From contig CAWANG010000024.1 of assembly GCA_963783175.1 (NCBI GenBank), positions 8,656 to 72,655 on the forward strand: a stretch of 64,000 nucleotides of DNA. Reading direction: 5' to 3'. Origin of the DNA: Roseiarcus sp963783175 (GTDB taxonomy: Bacteria > Pseudomonadota > Alphaproteobacteria > Rhizobiales > Beijerinckiaceae). This document shows positions 16,539 through 25,476 of the stretch, one piece after another. Made by a program: the position numbers and the translations under genes. The number at the start of each line of letters is the position of its first letter. The first letter of the stretch is position 1. Under the pieces are notes generated by a model that saw only the letters and a list, made by a program, of their open reading frames with translations, was not told the origin of the DNA and searched no databases.

Positions 16539-19339
16539 TCAAGGTCGCGCCGGTTCCGCAGAAGGCTGTTCGTCCTCGCAACTCAATCTGCGATAGCGGA
16601 GCCTCCTCACACCCATCCTCATATCAACGCTGGGTCGTTCGCTCACTCCGTGGCCTGTCTCAGCGCCCAGGTGGAACTCGACCAAGGATACGCCGCGAAA
16701 CTTCGAGGAGGCGGTCGACATCAGAACTGTCAAGATCTCGTCTTCGGTCGATAGATTGAAATTCTCGATAGGTCCGTCATCGACACGAATTCCGATCGCG
16801 ATCGGGTTTGACGCGCTGGCCTCGGGAAGGGTGAGATGAAGCTGCAATTCTATGGCGCGGTCGCGCGAGCACTGCTGATCGGGGTGTGGCAGCATGAGAA
16901 GGCATTTGTCGTCTCGGTTCCAGATCACCCAATCCAGGGCGCCATGCCATCCGCTGAGGAAGAATTTGGTCGGATAGCCCTCTGCAAAGCGGTTTGAGAT
17001 CCAGATCCATCCGTCTCCGCCAAACCCCTGCTGAACTGCGTCATCCACAAGCGGCCAGCACATCGTCAACGAGTTTTTGCCGCTCAAGACAAACATGTCG
17101 CGCACGACGCTTATTTGTCGTCTGTTTTCCTCCTCGAGCGGCGCAAGTCTCGGATCAATGGCGGCGCCATGCCCCTGCGCCGTCCGAGGACTTGTTAGCG
17201 AAACCGCCGAGCCTGAAACAGCCCGGACGCCCTCCGCCTGCGCGCCGTTCTTGCGCAAAGAACACGAGTAGACGAGACCGGACGGCGTCTCGCCTTCGTC
17301 GAAGGCGATTCGAGCCGTAAAAAGCGCCAGACGCAGGTCCAGACCCCTCGTCTCGCCCACCGCTGCAAAAGCGAGTTGGCCCCCGGGTTTCAGAACGCGA
17401 AAGATCTCGCGCAGCGCGAACGGGGCGATATCCGACTCCAATTCGCGCGCGATCCAGACGGCGGCGTCGACCGACGATGAAGCTCTCGGAAGGTTGAGCA
17501 AGGAACCATATTCGGCGCGGCCGCCAAGCTCCGGCTCGGGCGGTTTGTCGGCGCAGACGATCACGTCGCTTCCACTCAGAACGCTATCGGACAATTGCGA
17601 GCGGACATCGCACAGCGGATCATCGAAGATCAGCAGAACCCGATTTCCAGCCGTTATGGCCGAGGAGGCCCCGCGCCATCGCGACCGTTTCGGCCAAGGG
17701 CTTCGGAGCGGATCGCGTTTCCGCGGCGATCAGTTTCGCGGAGAGATTTTCCAACTCCGCGATAATCCTGTTCGCGGCCTCCGCGACACTGGCGGCGGAG
17801 TGCCCCTTCATGCATTCCGGCCCGGTCGTATGCCGCGGACACTCGATGAGCCAGGTTCTGGGTAGTGAACCAGCAGGCTTTGCAGCCCGACGGCTCCAAA
17901 TTGATATTTTGTGGATAGCCAAAAAACTCGACCGGCGTGGGGCCGAACAGAACCACACACCGTGCGTGAACTGCGGTCGCGAGGTGAACAAGGCCGCCTT
18001 CCGTATCGATGTGGCATAAACCGTGCTTGATCAGGAGGCCGGTCTCCTCGAGCGAAGTCAGTCCATTTAAGTAATGAGTGACGCCCTCTATATTTTCCTC
18101 TTCTTCTATACCAAGCTGAACGACCTCGATTCCTTCCCTTCGAAGGAGCGAGACAATTTGACGCCATTGCTCCATCGAAATATTCTTTGTCGAACTGTAA
18201 TCAGTCGTCCTGGTCTTTGCGGGCAGAAAATTCAAATCGAAACCGTGGTGGACGGTCACGTAGCGCTTTGTTAGCAAACCGATTATCGCTCGAAGTGACT
18301 GTTTACCCGGAAAGAACGGTATCTCGTCAGGATTGCGGTGAGGCAGGCCAGAGGTCGCAACGCTCACCTTCATGAGCGACAGCCCAAGTCGGGTCACGTC
18401 ACGAGAGAAAGCGAAATTAAATATAGGCCAACCGTGCAGGAAGCAATACTTATCAAGAATTTGTCTCAAATCGGACGATTTTGACTCGATAGACCGAATG
18501 TCGCTGCGCGCGATTCTTGAACTTGGCGGGATTATATACTGTACGCTATATGTCCATACTATGATCAAATCGAATATCGATATATCGCTGATACTGTCGA
18601 CAAAATCGAACACGTGTCGAGAAACGGGAACCAGCGAGTTCCTCACATAAGGATTGCGCGCTACGACTTCAGCCACAGCGGGTTGGGCCGCGATGATCGC
18701 CAGATCACAGGAAAACTGATCCGAGATGGGCCCCACAAGATGCGTAGATTTCAGAACATCGCCAAGCCCCCCGCCAACAACAAGAGCAACCTGGATCGGG
18801 TCCTTTCGAAAGCGCGATGCCTTACTCAAGCGAGGTTCGTTGTCGACAAACCACTCTGCCCAAGCCTTTAATGGTGCGGCTTTCGGCAAATGCCACCCTG
18901 GGTCATGAGCGGCAATCGCATGGGGGCCGCCGGTGTTCTCCGCCGAGGGGGGTTTCAGGTATGCGAAAAGTTGCTTTCCCGTGCTGCGAACGTAACGCTC
19001 TGCCGCTTTAGGCAGGTTTTTTAGCTTCCGCTTTTTCTCAAGACTCTCGCGCAGAGCCAGCTCTTCGTGCAAAGCCTTTTCACGCGCCGCTAAGTGCTCG
19101 CGAAGAGACGTGAGCACACGATCACGAAAAAGCACGAGATGATCTTGCCGAGCCTTGATTTCAGTTTCTATTTCCGCAAGGGCAGTTTGTATTCTCTTAC
19201 CTTCGATAATCAGCATCCGGCGGCGAACGAGAAAGCTACTCGATCCGACAGTAATATCGAAGTTTAGACAATTATCCTTTTTATTTTTTTCTTGCGGTGG
19301 GCCCGAGAAAAGAGCTCTTAGCCTAAGTGCCTGGTTCAT
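16539..19339 (-). pseudogene. Frame-broken glycosyltransferase family 9-like protein with C-terminal methyltransferase-like part
   Basis: Reading from 19339: an N-terminal segment, a coiled coil (about residues 45-105, charged heptads), then a heptosyltransferase-like GT9 core (VALVVGGGLGDVLKSTHLVG; late HIDTEGGLVHLATAVHARCV and LFGPTPVEFFGYP). Near 17855 the frame is lost just after CKACWFTTQ; the +1 frame restores ECPRHTTGPECMKG, the expected GT9 end. A second +1 shift near 17640-17670 leads into GNRVLLIFDDPLCDV and a methyltransferase-like region with IFRVLKPGGQLAF, ending at 16539. Pieces readable separately are 17654-19339 and 16539-17594 (TTG start). With both shifts undone the locus is one frame of about 932 residues. 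Base composition is visibly more AT-rich than the neighbours at 18.0-19.3 kb, suggesting transfer. Role in cell-surface glycan synthesis is inference. Confidence 0.7.
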
Positions 19340-19803
19340 AGTGCTGGCTCGCTCTGGAGGATAAGTTCAGATCGGCGCCAATGGGGCTGATTAGACTGGG
19401 GGAATGGGGCGCGAATAGGGCGGCAAGAATTCATTGATAGCCATCTGCTGTCTCGAGATAGCTTCTCACATAAATCGTTAAGCCATCCTCAAGACAGGTT
19501 AACGGCAGCGACTGCTCGGATGCGTCGAGGTGAAGCCCGACCGCGTCGCGCAGCTTCTCAATGAATGCGGAATTCCTCGTCCTCGCGATGCGTTGTCGCC
19601 CTCATGGTGCATAGGGGCAGAAAGGCGGGAGGCGGATATTTTGTTGCGCCTGGGCAATGGCAAAATTACGCGAGCGGTCATGTTGCCCAATTGGCCACAC
19701 TGATCGCTAGATGTCGGGCGTCCGATGAGTTCTAAAACGCGGCGATCGCGATGATGTTACAGGCTTTCCATGCTAGCTTGAACTAGGGCGCGGAGAGCGT
19801 GGC
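19340..19803. other. Intergenic stretch, no gene seen
   Basis: About 460 bases between the glycosyltransferase start and the tRNA. Only short frames without protein character are open. It presumably includes promoters for the minus-strand glycosyltransferase and sequence downstream of the tRNA; no clear terminator or integrase attachment repeat was seen next to the tRNA 3' end. Confidence 0.45.
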
Positions 19804-19893
19804 TGGCGGAGAGGGAGGGATTCGAACCCCCGGTACGCTTGCACGTACTCCGCATTTCGAGTGCGGCGCGATCGACCACTCTGCCACCTCTCC
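19804..19893 (-). tRNA. tRNA-Ser (anticodon CGA)
   Basis: A 90-base class II tRNA on the minus strand. The acceptor stem GGAGAGG pairs with CCTCTCC, discriminator G is followed by a genomically encoded CCA (19804-19806). The anticodon stem CCGCA/TGCGG closes the loop CTCGAAA, giving anticodon CGA for UCG codons. A long variable arm (GTACGTGCAAGCGTAC region) and the T-loop GTTCGAATC are visible. Confidence 0.97.
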
Positions 19894-19999
19894 GGGGCCG
19901 ACGGCGACGCTCAAGTCTCGCCGCAAGGGTCGGCGGGGCGCTTAGCATGGCGCGCCGGCGCCGGCAAGACGCGCTTGCCCCGCCCCGGGGCGGCCGCCT

Positions 20000-21040
20000 T
20001 TATGCCAAACGATTGCTTTCGCCCTCGACCGCCTCCATGGCGATATGCGCCACCAGCGGCACGGATTCTCCCAATTGCCGGGCGAGCTCCGGGTTCGAGG
20101 CGTTGCCGTCGAGCGAGCGCTTATAGACGCCTTGGTGGATCGCGATGCTGCGAAAGAAGCTGAAGGCGACGAGGAAGGTCCAATCGGGGATGCCTTTCAG
20201 CCCCATTCTCCGGCAATAGGCTGCGACATATTCGGCTTCGGTCGGGATGCCGCTCGCCGCGCGATCGACGCCGCCGAGCCCGCGAAATCTGCCCGCCGGC
20301 AGCCGCCATTGCATGCACTGGTAGGCGAGATCGGCAAAGGGATGGCCGAGGGTCGAGAGCTCCCAGTCGAGAACCGCGAGCAGGCGCGGCGAGCGTGCGT
20401 CGAAGATCATGTTGTCGATGCGCCAGTCGCCGTGCACCAGCGAGACCCGGCCGTCGTCCGGCGGGACCTTGTCGGCGAGCCAGGCGATCAGGCGCTCCAT
20501 GTCCTCGAGCTTCGACGTTTCGCTGGCCCGATACTGATCGGTCCAGCGCTGGTATTGGCGGGCGTAATAGCTGCCTGGCTTGCCGTAATCGGAGAGGCCC
20601 GCCTTGGCGAAGTCGATCGTGTGCAGCTTGGCGAGGCCCTCGTTCATGGCGTCATAGATCGGACGCCGATCCTCGCGGTTGAGCTCCGGGAGCGCCGGGT
20701 TCCAGAGGACGCGCCCGTCGACGAAGGTCATCAGGTAGAAGGCGGTCCCGATCACGCCTTCGTCCTCGCACAGCGCAAGCGCGCGGGGAGCCGGATACCC
20801 GACCCCTTCGAGCGCCCTCAAGACCCGGAACTCGCGCTCGATCATGTGGGCCATTTTCAAGAGCTTGCCCGGCGGCTTGCGGCGCAGGACGTAGCGGCGA
20901 TTCGGCGTCTCGATCCGATAGGTCGGGTTCGACTGTCCGGTCGGGAATTTCGTGACTGCGCTCGGACCGCGCCAGCCCTCGACATGAGCGCCGGCCCACG
21001 CGTCGAGCGCGCGCGTATCCTCGGGGAAAGCGCCGCTCAC
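20000..21040 (-). CDS. APH-type phosphotransferase, LvaA/ACAD10-11 kinase-like
   Basis: A 346-residue protein-kinase-fold enzyme. The nucleotide/brace region is KFPTGQSNPTYRIETPNRRYVLRRKPPG cut into FPTGQSNPTY and VLRRKPPGKLL; the catalytic loop is LVHGDWRIDNMIF (Asp and Asn) and the metal-binding segment is LAVLDWELSTLGHP. The GTG start (21040) overlaps the stop of the acyl-CoA dehydrogenase (GTGA). The same two activities are fused in eukaryotic ACAD10/ACAD11 and are separate in Pseudomonas putida lvaA/lvaC, where the kinase phosphorylates 4-hydroxyacyl-CoA. A role in catabolism of 4-hydroxy acids is therefore inferred. Confidence 0.88.
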   Translation of the reverse strand: MSGAFPEDTRALDAWAGAHVEGWRGPSAVTKFPTGQSNPTYRIETPNRRYVLRRKPPGKLLKMAHMIEREFRVLRALEGVGYPAPRALALCEDEGVIGTAFYLMTFVDGRVLWNPALPELNREDRRPIYDAMNEGLAKLHTIDFAKAGLSDYGKPGSYYARQYQRWTDQYRASETSKLEDMERLIAWLADKVPPDDGRVSLVHGDWRIDNMIFDARSPRLLAVLDWELSTLGHPFADLAYQCMQWRLPAGRFRGLGGVDRAASGIPTEAEYVAAYCRRMGLKGIPDWTFLVAFSFFRSIAIHQGVYKRSLDGNASNPELARQLGESVPLVAHIAMEAVEGESNRLA

Positions 21041-22272
21041 CGCGCGGCCGCCTCGTTGGTGTAACGCTTCATCTCGGCCTTGGCGATCACCCGCCGGTGG
21101 ACCGCGTCGGGTCCGTCGGCGAGGCGCAGCGTGCGCACGTGGGTCCACATCCGGGCGAGCGGGAAGTCCTGGCTGACGCCCGCCCCGCCGTGCAATTGCA
21201 CCGCCTGGTCGATTACCTCGAGCGCGACCCGGGGCGCGATCACCTTGATCTGCGAGATGAGGGGCGCGGCGGCTCGCACCCCCTGCGTGTCCATCGCCCA
21301 GGCCGCTTTCAGGCAGAGCAGGCGCGCCATCTCGATGCTCATGCGCGCCTCGGCGATGATGTCCGGATTGGCGCCGAGCCTGGCGAGCTTCTGGCCGAAG
21401 GCGGACCGCGCGCTGGCGCGCCGGCACATCGCCTCGAGCGCCCTCTCGGCCTGGCCGATCGCGCGCATGCAATGGTGGATGCGTCCCGGCCCAAGCCGTC
21501 CCTGGGCGATTTCGAAGCCGCGTCCGCGGCCGAGCACGATCGCATCCTTGGGGACGCGCACGTCGTGAAAACGGATATGCATGTGGCCGTGCGGGGCGTC
21601 GTCGTCGCCGTAGACCTTCAGCGCCCTCAGGATCTCGACTCCCTTGGTCGCCGCCGGGACAAGCAGCATCGAATGGCGCGCGTGCGGAGCGGCGTCGGGA
21701 TCGGTCAACGTCATTGTAATGTAAAGCGTGCAGCGCGGATCGCCGGCCCCGGACGACCACCATTTCTCGCCGTTCAGCACCCATTCGTCGCCATCGAGGC
21801 GGGCGTCCATGGCGATGTTGGTCGCGTCGGACGAGGCGACCCCGGGCTCGGTCATGAGATAGGCCGAGCGCGTGCGCCCTTCGAGCAGGTCGGGCAGCCA
21901 GCGCGCCTTCTGCTCGGGCGAGCCGTAGCGTTCGATCACTTCCATGTTGCCGGTGTCGGGCGCGGAGCAGTTGAAGACCTCGGAGGCAAGCGGCGACCAG
22001 CCCATCTCCTCGGCGAGATAGGCGTATTCGACGGTGGCGAGGCCGTAGCCCTTGTCGGAGGCGGTGAGCCAGAAGTTCCACAGACCCTTGGCCCGCGCCT
22101 TGGCTTTCAGGGATTCCCGGATCTCGATCATCCGCTTGGTCGGCTTGAAGCGGTCGCCCTCGCGTCCGACCTCGGCCTCGTATTCCTCTTCGAGCGGCAT
22201 GATCTCATCGCGCACCATCGCTCGGACGGCGGCGATGAGCGGACGGACTTTGTCGGTGACGCCGAGATCCAC
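21037..22272 (-). CDS. Acyl-CoA dehydrogenase, ACAD10/11- or LvaC-like
   Basis: About 411 residues. FAD-enzyme marks: NCSAPDTGNMEVIERYGS, YLMTEPGVASSDATNI, EWVLNGEKWWSSGAGDPRC, RGFEIAQGRLGPGRIHHCMR, and VQLHGGAGVSQDFPLARMW near the end. The subfamily is the ACAD10/11 type rather than a classical short-chain enzyme. Start choice: the frame reaches 22299, but GGGAGGA lies six bases before the GTG at 22272, giving an N-terminus MDLGVTDKV. Coupled by overlap to the downstream kinase. In the LvaA/LvaC scheme this enzyme acts on the 4-phosphoacyl-CoA to shift the hydroxyl group; assignment by homology and context. Confidence 0.9.
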   Translation of the reverse strand: MDLGVTDKVRPLIAAVRAMVRDEIMPLEEEYEAEVGREGDRFKPTKRMIEIRESLKAKARAKGLWNFWLTASDKGYGLATVEYAYLAEEMGWSPLASEVFNCSAPDTGNMEVIERYGSPEQKARWLPDLLEGRTRSAYLMTEPGVASSDATNIAMDARLDGDEWVLNGEKWWSSGAGDPRCTLYITMTLTDPDAAPHARHSMLLVPAATKGVEILRALKVYGDDDAPHGHMHIRFHDVRVPKDAIVLGRGRGFEIAQGRLGPGRIHHCMRAIGQAERALEAMCRRASARSAFGQKLARLGANPDIIAEARMSIEMARLLCLKAAWAMDTQGVRAAAPLISQIKVIAPRVALEVIDQAVQLHGGAGVSQDFPLARMWTHVRTLRLADGPDAVHRRVIAKAEMKRYTNEAAAR

Positions 22273-22570
22273 TTTTGATCCTCCCTGGACTTGGATCACG
22301 CACTTTGACGCCGAATGACCTCCCTCGGCAAGCGTCCGCCTCTTTTAAAGCCCCTTGCGGAACCAGATCCGGGAGTGGCCGGAAGGGAAATCGTTGAGCC
22401 GGCTTAATTCCCGACATCCGTGCCGAGGATAGAATTCCGGCCCCCGGCCGGGGTCCCGTTCCTCCGCGCGTACGACTGGCTGTTCAAAGCCCCCTGCGAT
22501 CGCGCGCGTCGTCGCCTCGTCCGGCGGCGTCTCCCCGCAAACGACAACGGCGGGGGCGCCATTGAGGACG

Positions 22571-23642
22571 TCAAAGCTTCACCACTTCGCCTGTCCGCAT
22601 GCTCTCGTCGGCCGCGAACACGATGCGCAGCGAGTTGATCGCGTCCTCGAGATGATCCTTAAGGTCGATCTCGCCGCGGATCGCTTTCAGGAATAGGCGC
22701 TGCTCGCGTTCGCACAAGTCCTGGTGGCTGGGCTCGTCCTCGGTCGAGAGGGTTTCGTCGGGGCGGGCGAAGGCGCCGTCGGCGTTGAGGGCCGCATGGT
22801 GGATGCGCAATGCGTTGGTCTTCGTATGGGTGTCGTGATCGGCCGACTTGACGTCGCCGGCGGACTCCTTGGCCACGATCGAGACGCAGCCCTTCGGTCC
22901 GATCATGTCCTTCACGAAATACGCGGTCTCGCTCATCATCGGGCCCCAGCCGGCCTCGTACCAGCCGACCGAGCCGTCGTCGAAGGCGAGATGAAGATGG
23001 CCGTAATTGACCATCGCCGGCGCGATCTCGTCGGTGAGCCGCGCCCCGACCGCGTGCACCGCAACGGGCTTCGCTCGCGTCACCTGGCACATCACGTCGA
23101 CATAGTGCACGCCGCAGTCGACGATCGGCGAGGTTGAGCGCATCAGGGCCTTATGCACGCCCCAGAACGAACCCGACGATTGCTGATTGAGGTTCATGCG
23201 CATGACCAACGGCTTGCCGAGGGTGCGGCCGATCTCGACAAAGCGCGTCCACGAAGGATGGACGCGCAGAATATAACCGACGAGCAGCGCCTTGTTGGCC
23301 GTACGCGCCGCGGCGACGACGCTCTCGGCGGCTTTGAGCGTGTCGGCGAGCGGCTTCTCGCAGAACACATGCGCGCCCGGCGGCGAACGCCTCAAGCGCC
23401 ATCGGTGCGTGGTGCTCCGTATAGGCGGCGATCGCGACCGCGTCGGGCTTGAGCGCATGAAGCGCTTCGGTCAGGCCCTCATAGCGAGGCAGTCCGGGGA
23501 ACTCCTTGTCGAGATCATGACGGCCCGCGGCGTTGCGGGTGCACAAGCCCACGAGGTCGAAACCGTCGATCGCCCGATAGGCGCGGGCATGGCTCAGCCC
23601 CATCGTGCCGAGCCCGACGACGAGAACGCGCTGCCGCTTCAC
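22571..23642 (-). pseudogene. Gfo/Idh/MocA family dehydrogenase in the iol operon (one frame break)
   Basis: NAD(P)-dependent sugar/inositol dehydrogenase family. The start is a GTG at 23642 overlapping the iolB stop (GTGA) and reading VKRQRVLVVGLGTMGLSHAR, the Rossmann loop. After MALEAFAAG the frame is lost near 23371-23385; the +1 frame continues AHVFCEKPLADTLKAAE, containing the conserved EKP lysine, and runs to 22571 (…DESMRTGEVVKL). Removing one base of a GGG run gives a single product of about 356 residues, normal for the family. It could oxidise a minor inositol isomer or downstream keto-inositol; substrate unknown. See the note on recurrent frame breaks. Confidence 0.8.
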
Positions 23643-24452
23643 GCCGGGGCCTGCGCCATCAGCCACTCGTGTTCAGGATCGTTGTAAAAGCGCCAGACGC
23701 GCTTCGGGCCAGCCATCACATTGAGATAGTAGAGGTCGTAGCCGTAGCGGGGCGGCGACGGGATGATAGCCGCGCGGCACCAGCACGACGTCGCCGTCCT
23801 TGACCGTCAGCGCCTCGTCGAGCGAGCCGTCCTCGGTATAGATGCGCTGAAAGGCGAAGCCCTGTGCCGGCTTCAGGCGGTGATAGTAGGTCTCCTCGAG
23901 ATAGGATTCGTCGGGCAGCGCGTCGCGGTCGTGCTTGTGCGGCGGGTAGCTCGACCAGTGGCCGCCGGGCGTGATGACTTCGACCACCAGCACGCTCTCG
24001 GCCTCGGCGTCCTCGGGCAGGACGTTGCGGATGAAGCGCGCATTCGAGCCCGTTCCGCGGGTCAGCGTGCCGACGTCGCCGGGCTTGATGACGCGGGCCT
24101 TGAACCGCCCGGTCGCCGGCGCCGAGCACAGGGCGACTTCGCAATCCGTCGCCGCCTCGATCGTCGCCGCGCTATGCGGAGGCAGGTAGACCGACCACGG
24201 CAATCCGTCGAACACGTTTCCGCGCTCGCCGATCGTCCCGGAATCGAAACCGCCCGCGGTCACGCGCGCTTTGCCGGAGAGGATGACGAGGCAGACTTCG
24301 TCGCCGCCGGTGTCGAGCTTCGACTTTGCGCCCTCTTTCAGCATCCGGGTCTCGAAGCCGACATAGCGCCAGCCAGCGCTTGCCGGCGTGATGCGATGGC
24401 CGACCCCGTCGGCGGCGGGGCCGGCATGAACGAGCAGCTTCGATTGCGGCAT
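23639..24452 (-). pseudogene. iolB: 5-deoxy-glucuronate isomerase IolB (frame break near the end)
   Basis: Cupin enzyme that converts 5-deoxy-D-glucuronate to 2-deoxy-5-keto-D-gluconate in myo-inositol breakdown. Marks: ATG 24452, VITPGGHWSSYPPHKHDRD (metal-binding His), ESYLEETYYHRLKPAQGFAF and VLVPRGYHPVAAP. Just after that, near 23745-23755, the frame shifts; the other frame continues YGYDLYYLNVMAGPKRVWRF, the standard IolB ending, and stops at 23639. Undoing one base gives 270 residues, exactly family-sized; as read it terminates at 23673 with a scrambled tail. Lies downstream of iolE in the same operon, separated by a hairpin-rich spacer. Confidence 0.88.
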
Positions 24453-24487
24453 GGCGAAAACCTCCTTGGCTTCCCTCACCCTCGCCC

Positions 24488-24563
24488 GGCCTTCTCCCGC
24501 AAAGCCCGTCGAAGGACGGGCGTCTCTCGACGCCGCATGCGGGGGAAGGTGGCGCGAAGCGCC
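24488..24563. repeat. Nested inverted-repeat (REP-like) element between iolE and iolB
   Basis: Outer arms CCTTCTCCCGCA (24490-24501) and TGCGGGGGAAGG (24538-24549) pair with one mismatch; inside them GCCCGTC (24504-24510) and GACGGGC (24515-24521) pair perfectly around GAAG. A further small stem GGCGC-GAA-GCGCC sits at 24551-24563. The layout resembles dispersed palindromic REP/BIME-type units. It lies within the operon, where such structures often set different mRNA stability for flanking genes (inference). Confidence 0.6.
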
Positions 24564-24573
24564 GGATCAGGGA

Positions 24574-25475
24574 TTACATCAATCCCGCCTCCTTGAGCGC
24601 CGCGCGGATATGCGCGACCCCCTTCTTGGCGTAAGGCAGGGCGGGCGCTTTCTTCGGATCCTGCTCGGCTTCGAGCACGACCCAGCCGGAATAGCCCTTG
24701 AGCTCCTTGAATACCGCCGGATAGTCGATCATCCCGTCGCCCGGCGCGGTATAGACGCCGAGTTCCTTGCCTACGCCTAAGATCGAATCGAGGAAGCTTC
24801 AGGTCGCTGGCGTTCGATTCGACGCATCTTCGCTTCGCGTACGTCCTTGCAGTGGACATGGCCGATCCGCGACCGATAGGCCCGCGCCAGCTCCGCCGGA
24901 TCGGCGCCGCCCCAGCGGGCGTGGCCGGTGTCGAGCAGGAGATGCGCCGGAGGTTTGGTGTGCGCCATCAGAGCGTCGATGTCGCGCTCCGACTGGATGA
25001 TCGTTCCCATATGGTGATGATAGCAGAGTTTCAGACCCTCGCCCTCGAGGCGCTCGGCGAATTCGGTCAGCTTCGCGCCGTAAGAGGCCCACTCGCCCTT
25101 TTTCAGCCGCGGGCGTTCCGATAATGGCTTCGAACGTTCGCCGTGGATGGCGTTCGAGGTCTCGGCGACGATGACGATATTGGCGCCCGCGCTTTTGGTC
25201 ATCGCGATATGCGCCTTGGCGGCCTCGAATTCTTCGCGCGCCGAGCGCTTGAGCAATTCCGTCGAATACCAGCCGCCGACGAAGTCCATGCCGAACGAGG
25301 CGAGCTTCGCCTTAAGGGCAGGTCCGTCGCCCGGCATCTTGTGACCCTTCTCCATCCCCTCGACGCCGGCCTCTCTGGCCTCCTTGAGGCACGTCTCGAG
25401 CGGCGTGTCGCCACCGATCTCCCGCAGGTCGTCGTTGGTCCAGCCGATCGGATTGGCGCCGATGAGAACGGTCAT
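24574..25475 (-). pseudogene. iolE: Inosose dehydratase IolE (two frame breaks in the C-terminal third)
   Basis: TIM-barrel enzyme dehydrating 2-keto-myo-inositol. ATG 25475 starts one base after the iolD stop and reads MTVLIGANPIGWTNDDLREI; later KLCYHHHMGTIIQSE, LLLDTGHARWGGADP and HVHCKDVREAKM carry the metal ligands. Around 24811-24827 the frame shifts by one (continuing NASDL) and again around 24795-24801 (continuing SFLDSILGVGKELGVYTAPG), then reads GDGMIDYPAVFKELKGYSGW to the stop at 24574. With both bases removed the product is about 299 residues, normal for IolE. As read, translation stops at 24777 after the barrel core. Confidence 0.85.
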
Positions 25476-25476
25476 C

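Noticed and set aside
19499..19690. 63-residue minus-strand frame near the tRNA, considered as an integrase fragment
   Set aside because: No recombinase motif and no repeat of the tRNA 3' end was seen nearby.
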